A stretch of DNA of 64,000 nucleotides. Source: Eumeta japonica. Taxonomy: Eukaryota > Arthropoda > Insecta > Lepidoptera > Psychidae. The DNA is taken from the NCBI GenBank assembly GCA_005406025.1, contig BGZK01001200.1:62001-126000 (forward strand). Reading direction: 5' to 3'. The notes under the pieces are model-generated. The model saw only the letters and a program-made list of their open reading frames with translations. It had not been told where the DNA came from and made no database searches. Positions within the stretch are counted from its first letter, which is position 1, and each line of letters opens with the position of its first letter. The position numbers and the translations under genes are program-made. Shown here piece by piece: positions 50,143 to 62,449 of the stretch.

Positions 50143-51711
50143 TAATATACTGTTACGATATTCAAACTATGAGTTAGCATAACCACACCATAAATATAAT
50201 ACGTGTAAGTTATTTATTGACCACACAAATTTTGGCATGAATATATTATATCTCACGCGTTCACAACAAAAATTTGGCTACAGAAAACAGGAGAATCATG
50301 ATGTTTGGCATGAAGTCAAGTATAAGCTTCTTTGAAATAAAATTAAAACCTTGTAAAACTTCAACGACCTTTTATTTTCCCATCGTCTTATTAATTACTT
50401 ATCCATTAGTGATATGGCAAATATTTTCATATAACAATGTATAACTACCATGCCTAATGGCTATAGTACACATAAAATCGATTAAAGTAAAAATTGGACG
50501 CCCGTGTACTGTATTCAAATCATCATTATTAGAAAAATATATCAAGAAAAACAATTTTACGAATAACCTATATTTTCAAGTAACCGTAAATTATCCTAGC
50601 TCACAAATAAGTTTTACTTACTAAACTTTTATGAGTATGTACTACACGATCACCTTACGGCAGCTGAGATGTAATGTTTCTTTTCATTTTTTCTAGTTAT
50701 TTTTCTATTAGGTACTTATGTAAGTATGTAGTATTCCTTGTTTAAATACAGGATTTTTTTATTATTATTATTATTAAATATAGCTTATAGCTTTATTACA
50801 GCTTTTAACGAATATTCATTTTTATAGTTTAATACCTAATGAGTTCCAATGAGACCCTTTTTATCTCTTGAACCGTAATAGGTAGATATTTTGAGACATG
50901 AAATTTTCGCAGAATATGTGAAAATATCCAGAATATCATGGCCGACATAACAAAAAAATTAAAATAATATAAAGTTAAAAATTCCCCATACAATCGGTGT
51001 TTTTTTTTTTCAGCGTTTTTTGCTCTTTCTTAATTTTAGGTCTTTTAACTATTAAAAAAAATATATGTCGTGTTAAATATTGTACGGTGGTGCGAAATCC
51101 TACGCGTGCGAGTCCAAAACGCACTTGGCCGGCTTCTTATAGAGAGCGATGGTGCGAGCGCGCTTTACTTTCGTATCAAAGGAAACGTGTTCTGTACACA
51201 GCAACAGGCGGGTCGATCAATGAATCAAATTAAACCACTTGTTCTATACTTCGAAGAGTAAGCTAAGCCGTTGGTGCCAGATAATGTCACCGTGATGGTG
51301 ACGTGATGAGAACAGCTCTCGATCCGTGTAAGTGCAGGACTTGAGTTTGAAACCCTTACATATGAAATAAAAAGATAGAGGGAGGATGTTACCCTGTAGT
51401 GGGTGACAAGAGATTGACACACACCATTATATCATTTTTTTGGCCAGTCTCGTAAGGGAATGCATCCAAACTCATGACTGAAAGCTCCCTCAAGCTGTAA
51501 ATTTAAGACGAATGCTTTAAAATAAATGTATTAAATCCTTCATGCTAAGTTCTAATTACGTTTGAAAGTTCTGTTGGGACTCTTCGAGTATAAAACTACT
51601 TAAAAACTGTGTTTAAAAATAATAAAGTTTGACTTTCAACATTAGGCTAAAGTTTATTTAATTTTCAGATATTATACATATCTTCTCTTGCAGTATCATT
51701 TATTATCATTA

Positions 51712-51995
51712 TCTATACTAATATTATAAATGTAAAAGTTTGAATGTATGATATGTCGCTCAATCACGCCAGAACAATCTGGATGACATTTGAGATAGAG
51801 ATAGGTAGCACATAGGCTACTTTATATCCCCGAAAAATGAGCGATTTCCGTGGGAAAACAAATCTATGTTTTTGTTTTTCACATAGCAAGAGATCGACAT
51901 GATTTTTTGCAGTCGTAATTTAGGGCTCATACAGTGTCATAGGCTACTTCTTATCTCGAAAATATGCACGGTTCTTATGGGATAGCATAATAATT
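51712..51995 (+). mobile_element. Helitron-like dispersed repeat, left part
   Basis: Starts TCTATACTAATATTATAAAT and continues through a CGCTCAATCACGCCAGAAC word and GGTAGCACATAGGCTACTTT, a very common lepidopteran repeat order. Two internal segments are homologous: CATAGGCTACTTTATATCCC (about 51818) and CATAGGCTACTTCTTATCTC (about 51940). Each is followed by a CGAAAAAT- or CGAAAATA-type word and a GTGGGA or ATGGGA word. The TC start after A would fit a Helitron 5' end. No 3' CTAGT end follows nearby. Confidence 0.55.
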
Positions 51996-52396
51996 CTATC
52001 CTACAGGAGCCGTGTATTTAAAAGGTGTTTAGCTAAAGTTCGTAAAATAGACTTTTAGTGCATTACCCTCAAGAAGGCTTGACCGATTTACAAAGTAACG
52101 AAGAAAATTACGTAAAAAGTTTAAATGTGTGCATAATTTGCTTTTTATCGCAGTTAAGGGAGATTGAATTTAGTATGAAACTTTTTACGGAGCGAGGTAA
52201 GACTGAAAAGTGGGTAGGTGCGTCTTTCATAATTAGGTTGGGAGAGTTGAGTTGTGTAATGTATAAAAATGAGTGTGTATTCGTTTAGTAACTGTAGAGT
52301 TAAAGAGCGAAGATAAATTAATGTCTTTAAAAAAGGTTCTTCGCTTTGTTGTCAAAATGCTCGTTTGCGTAATGCGCATCGTCTCAACATGTTTTA

Positions 52397-52436
52397 AAAT
52401 TCGTCGTCCCCTTTCTTCAAAAGGGACGACGAATTT
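52397..52436. repeat. Hairpin with GC-containing stem
   Basis: 14-base exact arms AAATTCGTCGTCCC (52397-52410) and GGGACGACGAATTT (52423-52436). The inner CTTT / AAAA could add pairs to the stem, giving a tight hairpin. Confidence 0.75.
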
Positions 52437-53456
52437 ATAGCTAAGTCTAGGCTGTGCGTGGGTAGTCCACTTTTACAAAGCTGTTTTTGCTCACGACTCG
52501 CTCTATTGCTTGAGCTGTGTAAGCAGACAGGCATTATGTTGTTAAAATCAATACGCTTCTATTGAGATTCCCTCTACTTTTTTCTTTATCCACTCTCAAA
52601 GTTGATCTAAAATATTAACATAATATACGTCATTCACAGTAGAACTTTTTTTTTCCAAATAATCTACTATTAATATGCCTTTAATATTCCAAAATATAGT
52701 CGGTATTAAATTATCTGCCGATGGACGAGTCTCAAACCACCTAAGGAGCTTTTCAACATTAAATTTTTGCTGTAATGAGTATTGCGTTCTTTTGCGTTCG
52801 GGTCTCGCCGTAGGAATGATTTTTACCTCCGCGATCCTTCAAAGCCGCCTAACAGCAGCGCACACGTCGCTCCGCATCGGACGGTGTCAACATTGTACGG
52901 ACCCGACGCGCACTAACTTCGTACGTGTCTAAATATTGACTGATTATTTTGTTAGCGCATTCCTCGCTGTTGCACATGTCGCTAGCGCTCGCCCGCTGTT
53001 CTATTCACCGGTATACTAAAATTCATTTCCTCGCTTTTATCACATCGTCTAGCAATTAACGTAACATCATGCGTTTAAGTGAGAAGTTTAATGATACGTT
53101 TCTAAATATATTGCATTCTTCTCGTTGCCCGCTCGAAACGAACAAACACGAAAAACGACGGAATGGTGCTATAAAAAAAAAGGGTTCCTTTGTTTTTAAA
53201 CATTAACAATATTATCTTAAGTGCTTAAATGGCAAGTGGTAGTTTAACTAAATATTGTTCTGAATTGTTTTCCTCAAATTCTTGTTTAGGTACTAAACAA
53301 TTCAGAGTGATTTTTGGAGTATAATTCAAATTAGCAGTGTTTTAATATTTTAAAGGCAAAATTCTTCCTAAAAGAATATTAGTTAAAAAAGTTTTATAAC
53401 ATTTCCATTTCAAAATATCACAAAAGTAGAATACAAGTAAGGAGTAGTTGATAAAA

Positions 53457-53977
53457 TTGGTTGCCTGTAAAGTCGGTATACGGGCGAAAGTTTTACGTGA
53501 CAACGACTTTGAGTGGTAAAATCATTTTAATGTGAATATTCATTCGTATAGTAGGAAGAAGGATGAAATAATAGTAACAATTTAAAACATTTATTTCTAC
53601 AAAGAATTATATTTAAAACATTAATTTATACAAAGAATCTCGCACTGAATTTCATATTAACAAAATTTTATTTTTACCTTTACACATCCATACGTATTTA
53701 TATACAAATATACATACAATAACTTGCAATACATTTGCGTACAATGAAACAGCGTTTACTACAACTTAACTTGTTCCTATCTGAGTGGAAGGGACGCGTG
53801 CCTTTCACTTTTTATGTCTGTCTCTCTCGCTCTTAGGCGGGCTAACCATGCCCGAGTGGAAGGGACGCGTGCCTCTCACTCGCTCTCATTGTGAGCGCAT
53901 AACGTGAGCGGAGCGTAACGCAGTTTCTTGAAGTGTCACCCGGCAAACCAATTTATAAGACGTTGTCACGTCAAAAA
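53457..53977 (+). mobile_element. Repeat B copy 3, variant core
   Basis: The left roughly 280 bases, from TTGGTTGCCTGTAAAGTCGG to AACTTGCAATACATTTGC, match copies 1 and 2 almost base for base. The right end AAGACGTTGTCACGTCAAAAA is also shared. Between them the sequence is different: GAGTGGAAGGGACGCGTGCC occurs twice (53783 and 53854), with TCTCTCTCGCTCTTAGGCGG between. The family therefore has at least two core types between common ends. Confidence 0.8.
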
Positions 53978-54049
53978 GTACAACACAATACGACAACGTA
54001 ACGGCCGGTTTCATTTCCGCGTTAGTTGTGCCCAAAAGGGTCTAACTCT

Positions 54050-54260
54050 TCGACCTGCCCTCGCACGCGGGCAGTAGTTTCTGAATCTGCAGCAGTGCGC
54101 TGGCCACATAACGGCGCAGTCGACGAGTCATGATTGCGGGTCAGGGCCGCGGGCGCTTCCTGCTCCGTGCCCGCGGCGCGTTCGCCCCGACATTGAACGC
54201 CCGCGCCGCTCGTGTGCGCGCCTTCTTCCTGCTAGCGCACGTCGCACTCTCGTCACGTAT
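54050..54260. other. GC/CpG-rich island
   Basis: GGGCCGCGGGCGCTTCCTGC and GAACGCCCGCGCCGCTCGTG lie about 75 bases after repeat B copy 3. The 106-codon frame 54130-54450 begins in it. Its N-terminal half is Arg/Ala-rich by composition and its C-terminal half lies in AT-rich DNA; no domain is recognised. Confidence 0.4.
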
Positions 54261-55589
54261 CGATCGATCTATTCAGTGCGACGGTTTTATTCGCGAATCT
54301 CTCGATTTCGCGGAAGGAAAATTCCGATTTACTAATGTAAACATCGTCCGTGCGTATGTCACCGCGGTGTGCGAGGTCACGTATTGCAACGATGCGAATG
54401 AAACTGCTAGTTATTGTACAACATATTTGTTATTTTATCGATTTAGGTAATTTTTTAAAATCTTTTATCATAAAATCTCGTTATGAAAATTTAAATACTT
54501 TAGTCCATTTTTATTATTGCGAATTTGCCGTTCGCGACCTGCGAAATTCGTTGCGCTATAGAATTTAGGCGGCTCTTTAAAGATTTTGCGTTGGCTATAC
54601 CTACAAAAGATTTGACGGATAAAGCTAGTCCTGTCCACCGTAAGCAATCTTACAGAACTAGGAAGTTTATATTAATAGATATTTATACAGGTAGGTAAAA
54701 TGAAACACTATAGTTAAGTTGTAGTATAACGTTAACCTCTTGCTACGAGGAAAGATGTTCTAAAATTCTGCTCATAAGAAGTTAAAAGGCGTATCAAAAA
54801 TTTGTATCGAAGTCGGGTAATTTTGACGTTATAAGTAGGGAAATTAGTATGTGTATTTATTACAGTTTTTTTATGAATGTTAAAACGGCTTGTTTCAGTT
54901 TGGGGAATTCTTAAGTGGTTAAAATCGGGAGAAATGATTGGAACAGAAGTGGTATTAAAATATTAAAAAATATGAAAATTGGCGTTTAGACTTCCGCTTA
55001 GAAATGAAAAATGACGTGTTCCGACCTTCATGTAAAATTAATCTTTAAAAATCCGAAATGATGGATAAAGTTTTGAAACACTTCAAACTTAGAGAGATGG
55101 AAAATCATATTGGAATTCTCAATTGGACATCTTTCCAATATTTTGGAGATATTAACTTTAAGAGGAGTACAATTGGAGGAGAAATTGAATACTGGGATTT
55201 TGAAAAAGGTGAAGAATTTTCACGTGGAATAGTAAAATATTTTAAATTATTGACGCAACAAATTGTATTCATACTTTCGGTTAGATACTAATTTAGTCTT
55301 TATGAAAAAATCATCCTTTATTGGGAGTAAAATAAATAGAAAGTGGGATTTTTGCCTTGAAATTTTATAGTACACTGAGAATTGTCTTTGAGCACTGCCA
55401 TTATACATTTATTGGTTTGTATGATTAAACGTTATACGTTTACTTTTGGCTAAAACGTAAAATAAATATACAAAACTAAATGTTATCCGTTTATTCATTA
55501 TGATTATAATTCTATATACAGAATAGCTGATCAAAACACAATCTTTGTACAGAATATTGAACGCAGAGCGAGATTAGGGTAGGGGTTGG

Positions 55590-55735
55590 AGATTGGAACC
55601 GATGGAGATACCAAAAATAAAATCAGAATCATAACTGAAAGCGACAACAGAACTAAAATGGAGACGGGACCGAAATCAGAAGTGATATCGGAACCGGAAT
55701 TAGATTGGGATTTATCGAATGAGGGATATGGATTT
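55590..55735 (-). repeat. Degenerate hexamer repeat, locus 5 (reverse sense)
   Basis: GAACCGATGGAGATACC, AGAATCATAACTGAAAGCG, GACGGGACCGAAATCAG and ATCGGAACCGGAATTAG keep a six-base period matching the complement of the GATTCC-type tract at 42400. Frames on both strands (71 and 72 codons) are artefacts of the period. Confidence 0.55.
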
Positions 55736-56564
55736 GAGGGAGAAATCAAACAATTATTTGGAATATTGGAATGGAGTTTGATATTCCATTTTTTTATTTA
55801 GCACTCGAGAAATCTAAACGCAATGTCTCTGAACTTAGCGAATAGTTAGGAGCATGCCAAATAAGAGATTTATATTCACACTATTCACTATTCGTTTCGA
55901 TAATTCGCATAACATCAGCACACGCCGCCCCAAGCCTAGTCGGGATTTGTAACAAAAAGAATATTTAGCTCTGAGATTGATTTTTGTATTTGCTGCTTAG
56001 CAGGCGCGTTTTACTTTAATGTAAACAAACCACCTTACTTGATATAAAAAATGGTTATTGTCTTACAACCATCGGCGACTTCTATGCGAGCGAACAGCTG
56101 ATGTGATATAAATTAGTTAGTTAAACGGATTTCAATAGCTTTGATAAATTTACTAGTAATTATTCTAGAAATGGAATTATTTTTTTTTTTTCTTTTAATT
56201 ACAATCTACGTCGTTTTGATCAAGTAACCAATAAATAATTTATTGTCAATGAAATTTTGAATAAATGCTATTTATCTAATTTATATCATTAGCCTTTAAT
56301 GAGGTAAGGCTAAACAGACAGGTCAATAGAAAGGTATAATATAAGAAACTAAAATATTTTATATAATTTTTCTATTTCAATGATTTTTCTTAAATATTTA
56401 AAAAGAAACATTTATACTTCTTACGTACACATATTGTATATACAAAGAAGTCTAAAGGTTTCAATTAGCGCGTTCTCTTCAGAAATTTTCTTATTTATTT
56501 GAAGATAAATAATTCCCGTGTATACTATGTAATGGCACGTGTTACGAAAATACGCGGCCGTGAA

Positions 56565-56690
56565 CTGAGAGCGGTCACAGTCTAGGTTACGCGCGGGAGT
56601 CGGGGCGGGCGGGCGGGCGGGCGGGAGGGCCGTGGGCGAACGCGGCGCTGGGAATGAGGACTGGGGGGGAGTCGCTGCCAACAGCCTTTC
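56565..56690. other. GC-rich island with (GGGC)n array
   Basis: 56602-56628 is G4 followed by repeated CGGG units and GAGGG: seven G-tracts separated mostly by single bases on the plus strand. This is a textbook sequence for a very stable G-quadruplex. The island continues to a GGGGGG tract near 56664. Confidence 0.75.
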
Positions 56691-56934
56691 ATGAAACGAA
56701 AAGCTTCAGTGTTTCTGTTGTTTAATGTTTACGTAATACTTAGCCGCGCCCGAGTCGATACTCTATTCTCTAGTCGCGTTGGGGTCTTTAAACTTATCTA
56801 TATGGTCGTTATTTACTCGACGTTGATGTTAGTATAGTTCATATCAAATCACTCTTGAGGTCTAAAATTTGCTTTTACGTTGACATATTATGTGGTATAA
56901 AAACTCGGTTCAATCTTATCTACATACATTCAAG

Positions 56935-57140
56935 CGAAATACCACTGACTAACTGATTGACTGACTGACTGATTGATCACGAGATCTCCGAAGCGATAGG
57001 TCCTATTAACTTGAAATTTGGCATAGTTAGTCTTTTCGGGACGCAGACGCTCACTAAGAACGGATTTTACGCAAATCCTATCCAAAAAAAAAAATTGTCG
57101 TTTTATGTCTACGCGGGCGAAGACGCGGGCGAAAACTAGT
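56935..57140 (+). mobile_element. Dispersed repeat, right end (CTAGT)
   Basis: ACTGACTAACTGATTGACTG then ACTGACTGATTGATCACGAG leads into CTTGAAATTTGGCATAGTTA and ACGCAGACGCTCACTAAGAA. It ends CGCGGGCGAAGACGCGGGCG then AAAACTAGT (about 57112-57139). This is the usual order of a lepidopteran interspersed repeat, class Helitron-like or RTE-like. It is the best-preserved right end of this type in the window. Confidence 0.65.
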
Positions 57141-58004
57141 TATATAATAGAAAACGTTACAAGTTGTCTTTCGTCTTTCGAATTGTTCAGACGACTTTTA
57201 TAGGATTCTGTGAAACGATTTTTCTTAAGTACCTGTGAAGGCTACAATAACGCCGACGCGGGTCGTATTCATTTTCCTATTTATTTTTCTGAAACGCAAA
57301 TTTTGTTGCTTGGACGTACATTATTGTGCATGTCTGCGTTTATACGTCCCTACTTTATATATATAATGTTGCGTGTAGTTACGTTTGACACCGCATTGGC
57401 AATTATTTATTTTCAATTGTTTATACATATACTTTTCAGTATCTTTATCGGTTGACGAATATTAATAAATTACTTTATTTATAACAAATATAACGGTAGT
57501 GACATGGTGAACGAACGGTCAACGGATTGTCGTCAAACTAGAGAGTATCGGATTTAAAATCAGACGTTAGGTGTATTGAAGGACGAACTTCCAACTAAGT
57601 CAAATGAAACAACTCGTTACGTAGAAACATCAGACAGCACGATATGCCATTGCTCCTGCTGATCGTCACCAATATGGTGACAACGGCCGTGAACAACTCG
57701 AAATTCACACTTGACCAACGCGAATAGCCCGAGAACCGATTCCATAGATCTAAAATAATAAGGAGCGGTACGCTTCAGCTGTGGAGCGATGAAAACTTAT
57801 GTAAATGTGACGTTTGTTCAATTTTATTTTCGCATGCTGAATTAGGATTTAAGTCTAGAAAATAATATAAATGTTCTGTACACAACGAAATGTAGAGGTA
57901 AATACGGAAACGAGCATTTCAACAGGTTTCTAATTTGTATGGAATTGAACTCCGCAATCAGTAAGATAATAAGCAGCGTAATCAAAGCGTTCAGAACACT
58001 TCCG

Positions 58005-58340
58005 CGTGACCCCGACCGTTCTCAGCCCGGCTCAGGACTCGGCTGCGGCCTTGTGACGTCGTTGACTTCGTTACCATTACGCGCTTACTCCGTAACGACG
58101 TCTTCTGCCTTAGCTTTATAAATTGTGTCTTGGATACTAACGCACGGTCATCTCCCGTATGACTTGTATTAAAATATTCGTTACAGTAACGTTTTAATAA
58201 TGACGCGTTGTACGAAAAGCGCCTATCTGTAACAGATACGCGCCCACCGGCGGACGATATTTGGATGTACGAAAATAGCTTCATTAGCATTACCGTCGAT
58301 ACTTGTCTAAGTTACGTTCGCCGCGCCACGGCTGCGGTAA
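58005..58340. other. GC-enriched patches
   Basis: 58005-58060 (CCGTTCTCAGCCCGGCTCAG and more) and 58230-58340 (CGCGCCCACCGGCGGACG, then CGCCGCGCCACGGCTGCGG) are milder GC peaks than the other islands. The minus-strand frame 57991-58290 spans them with no domain. Confidence 0.35.
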
Positions 58341-59409
58341 GTCACGAGGAAACTGTGTTAGTGTAACGACATTTATTGCATGTATCACGATGTGTGTTAC
58401 AGTGTCAACAGGAACTGTTGTTACAACGCGGAAGGTTACGTAGATGTCGTTTACGAGATAAACGCGTATCCAATTACCATCTGTACTCGCTGATATAATT
58501 GTTCTATTGATTTAATCATCGTGAATTTTTCCAGACAATGTTTTGATTTGGCCGATTTAGCTGCGAAGCCCGTAACTCTCAACTGACGACCGATGCGAAG
58601 TTTGACGTGGGGATTTTATTAGAAATTAAGTTTTCCTTACCATAGAACAGTTTATTTTGACATAAACTTGTAAAAAATTCAGGCAAAGCTTCACAACCTC
58701 ACATACGATTATCAATAGATAGATTATATCATACCATATGATAATATGGATAAGATGTGATTATATATGATGCAAGTAAGATCGCAAACTCTTAAATAAC
58801 CATTTGAAATATAATTTAGTTATATGAAATTAAAAAATTGCATTTATTTACTTAGTTGTTATACAGGACTTAGAAAACTAGTTATAACACATTTGAGGAG
58901 ATTGTTAACAAGGCATTGTGTTTTAAAAAATCTTGAAGAATAAGATATAGAAATATCCATCACAGGATGCGGCATGATTTTCCATAGGAATTGAAGGAAC
59001 ACAGGATTGCAAATCGCTCACGTTAAAAGATCACATTATTAAATAGGGTAGATATATTTTTATATCACAAGTAAGATTAGGCTACGAGATTAAAATTCAA
59101 AAACCCGAAAGAGTGTGTCTTTGTGAACTACGTACTTAATTGCATTGAAAATGAAATACGTAAATTATCTAGTAATTTTACAATTTATGTCTTATAAATA
59201 AGGCGTCTTAAATTTAAAGAATCTAGATATAGGCGGGTGAATACAGTACACCCGTTCCAAAATTAATAGTAATTTTTGTACTTCATCGGGGCAGTTCCGG
59301 TATATTTTCCGTTTCAATTTCCATATTTTAAATTTATTTTTAAATCAGGCTCCGCGTTGTCTAAAGAAACGTGTTAACTTGTTGAAGGACCGCGCAGAAA
59401 CATTATTAC

Positions 59410-60480
59410 TATTACCTTTTTAACTTCTCACTATAAAAATTGAAAATTTTCATAAAATTGGAATTTCCTGCGTGTCGTTTGTGTCTCTCTCTTTCTCTCT
59501 TTATATATGCATGCGTGCATGTGTTTATGTATGTAAACATCTCATAACTTATGAACGGATTAACCGATCGAAACGCAGTTTGCAGAATTCTAAACGAGTG
59601 CACTCAACTTAAGCTTCCTGAAAACTAAAACCGACTACGGTTGGTAGATTTTGAGAAATCTAAAAAATAATGTTTTTAGATACATGTTTTTTGAAATAAC
59701 CTTTAGACTGCTTCACCGATTGATACCAAAATCTAATCAGCTCTTGTCTTCAAGCATCGACTGCCGCGAACTGCATAAAAATCGATTGGTTCGCTCAAGA
59801 GCTATCGTTGGAGAAAAATTTTTTAAAAGTGTTTTTTACAATATTTTGTAAACTGCTGTACCGTTAAATTATAAGATCTAATCAGCTCTTTTTCTTAATA
59901 AACAACATCAATTGTAAACTGCATCCAAATCGGTGGGTTCATTCGAGAAACAACATTGACGATCTATTCAAAAAAAAGGGATTTTTTCAAATAATATGTG
60001 AAATTCTTGATGGATTGGTATTTGGTACTAAGCCATCTTTTTCGTCTTAAAAAAACTGTGTTGAATGCCGTAAAACAGATCAAAATAAAACTTTCCTGCT
60101 ACAAAAATTGAAAAATTTTCGTAAATTGGGAAGATACTGCTTTCAACCCGAGTTTCGAAAATAGATATGTTGTCAGAATTTGACGTTTTATATTCCTAGA
60201 AGTTTATTTTGACAGTTTTACAAATAATGTCGGTATATTTGTCGGTATCTTTGCGTATATGTGTGTGCGTGTTGAAAAAAATTTCGAAAGTGTTTTTTTT
60301 AGAACATTTTTTAAAGTACTCACTTATAAATTCCAAAAACTAACTACCTTTTCTGCCTAAAAAATAACGTCGATTGTTACAAAATGCATCGAAATCGATG
60401 GATTCGTTCGAGAGATATCATTAACGGAATATTCGACTAAAAGGGTATTTTCAGAATAACTTGAAATTATTGATGGATTG
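59410..60480 (+). repeat. Diverged satellite-like array, about 145-bp period
   Basis: Related segments begin AAAATCTAATCAGCTCTTGT (59729), AAGATCTAATCAGCTCTTTT (59872) and ATTTGGTACTAAGCCATCTT (about 60018-60025), and later AAAAACTAACTACCTTTTCT (60338). The first and last of the 59729-60338 set share CATCGAC / CGTCGAT, then GAACTGCATAAAAATCGATT or AAATGCATCGAAATCGATGG, then TTCG(C/T)TC(A/G)AGAG. Spacing is near 145 bases for the first three. Earlier and later parts are more decayed. An inverted relative lies at 62450-62560. Confidence 0.6.
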
Positions 60481-61752
60481 ATCTTTACATCTTTACATCT
60501 TACAACTGTGCGAGCTTATCTACACTATATATCGATGGTGTTATGTGTATGTATATGATAAATAAAATAAATGAACCTGATATATGGAAAAGATAACGAA
60601 CGGAATGGAAAGGAATTCTTCTTCACGATTCTTTGAAAACTTTAATTTTATTTTTTTGACATTTTTGTACGATAAAATATTCAAATGTAATTTTTTATTT
60701 TTTTTGTTGTTTGGTAACTTTTGAACGAATTTAATAGTAAGAGGTGTAAGTTAGAGTTCTACGTGTAGGTAGGTAAATGTATAGGTGAACGTATTTTAAC
60801 TAGGTAATGAAATACTTTAAGCGATCCATCATTGCTTTGTAACAATGAAATGTGTAAAAAAATCTTTTGATGATATATTTTTGAATCAAGAGACAAAATT
60901 TTTTTAGTGACTACTCCTGGACACGGTTTTTGAAACTGTTTATGTGTAGTTTTAAAATCATATTAAGGATTAGTCATATCCATTAAGTAACCAGTTTAGT
61001 GCCAAATTTCACTAGATAGGATATTACTTAGAAATTCGAACTTCAATAGATAGCCAAGTACATCTCTCGCATCTTTTTAGAAACATAGGTTTTATTTTCA
61101 ATTCTATGACGTCTATGGATAATTAAAAATAAACAGTTTCATAATACACTGACCACCATTACAATTTTCCACTTCTTTAGAAGATATTCTGTCAAATTAG
61201 GAAATAATTTTTTCTAGATCAGAAATTTCGCCTTTAATCGTTTTTCGAACATAAGCTTCATACATAGTATGTGGAAAAATATTTGACAATTATTTTATGC
61301 TTTGCTCTTTTTTGATCTAGACCTAAAAGAAATATCGGGCGTTATTTTACGTTCAGATAATACCATAATTTTACCCCCTCACTTTTAGTTACAAAACTAT
61401 TTAGTAATTATTATCAATATCATTCTTTTGCATATAAAGAAGAGACCACGTATAATGAGTCAATCGCATATTTTTTGCAATATTTTTTTGCAATAGGGCA
61501 ATACCCGTATTCAATAACATGACAATTTTTTGTAGCAATCACCGTTAATCTTTTAACTGTCAATTTTTTCGTAGTGTAATCATGAAATTTCCTGCTGTTA
61601 CCTAAAAGAAAACTTTAAAAAAGTCAGCCCCTCTACTATACCTTTGGCCGTTAACGCGCACGCGTTGATTTCGTCAAATGTATCAGATCTAGACCGTGCC
61701 GTGAAATTGTCAAATAAAATGGGGGCTATTCTTAAAAATGTAATTCTTAAAA

Positions 61753-61754
<2 letters not shown>

Positions 61755-61793
<39 letters not shown>
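61755..61793. repeat. (AT)n microsatellite
   Basis: AT dinucleotide run of about 39 bases. Confidence 0.97.
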
Positions 61794-61795
<2 letters not shown>

Positions 61796-62449
61796 AATCT
61801 AGATAGATAATTTATTACAATAAGGATCTCTGCTATATTTTGTGTAATTCAAACCTCTGAAAAACTAGATACGTATCGTTGATGATTAAATCAATCAATT
61901 CAACTTAAAATTTTATCATAGTTTTATGGTGCAGCGCAAGCTAGCAATATAATTTTTATCGAAATCGTAAAATGACTGTGAGTTCAACAAAATTAAGGCA
62001 CTGAAAACAATCCCCAAGATAAAGCGTGAAACATATTTAATTATTTACTACAAGTTGTCACCTCTAGTAGTAGTAATAGTAAATTTTCTATTCTTAATGG
62101 TAAAAGTGAATCTTCAATGAAAAAATCTCAAAAACGGTTGTCGCTGCATGCCATACCAGAAATTTCTTGCTACTTTCGAGCTTTCCAAAATAAAATGACT
62201 ATAAATTCCGGTGCTTTTTCGATTTATCCGAGCTGAAAAATATTATTTAACATGTTCGAATTCAAAAATCTAAATTTATTTTAAAAAAGGTTATTTTTTA
62301 TTTTATCATTATATCTTTCGAAAACGTTGTTTCTTTTTGATTCGCTTTGCATCATTCAATGCAGTTTTTTAAGCAGAAAAATGTGAACAAATACCAAACG
62401 TCAGTACATTAAGAATTTCACAAGCTATTTTGAAGAAATCCTTTTATTC

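Larger units (their letters stand above)
48750..53456. other. Gene-free region
   Basis: AT-rich DNA with one GC island (49770-49875), a palindrome (50115-50142), a TTA run (50759-50776) and a dispersed repeat (51712-51995). Nothing else is recognised in 48750-49760, 49880-50110, 50780-51700 or 52000-53456. The 76-codon frame 52058-52288 has no known domain. A GAG|GTAAGA donor-like site lies in it near 52194. Confidence 0.55.
53978..59405. other. Gene-free region with GC islands
   Basis: Apart from listed items, DNA at 54250-55580, 55740-56560, 57145-58000 and 58345-59405 is AT-rich without a supported gene. The 77-codon frame 55058-55291 is Glu/Lys/Phe-rich but has no family motif. CGGCTGCG|GTAAGTCACG at about 58330-58345 is a donor-like site without a partner. 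Confidence 0.5.

Noticed and set aside
54130..54450. 106-codon frame after repeat B copy 3
   Set aside because: The first half is GC-island composition and the second half lies in AT-rich DNA. No signal, domain or splice support.
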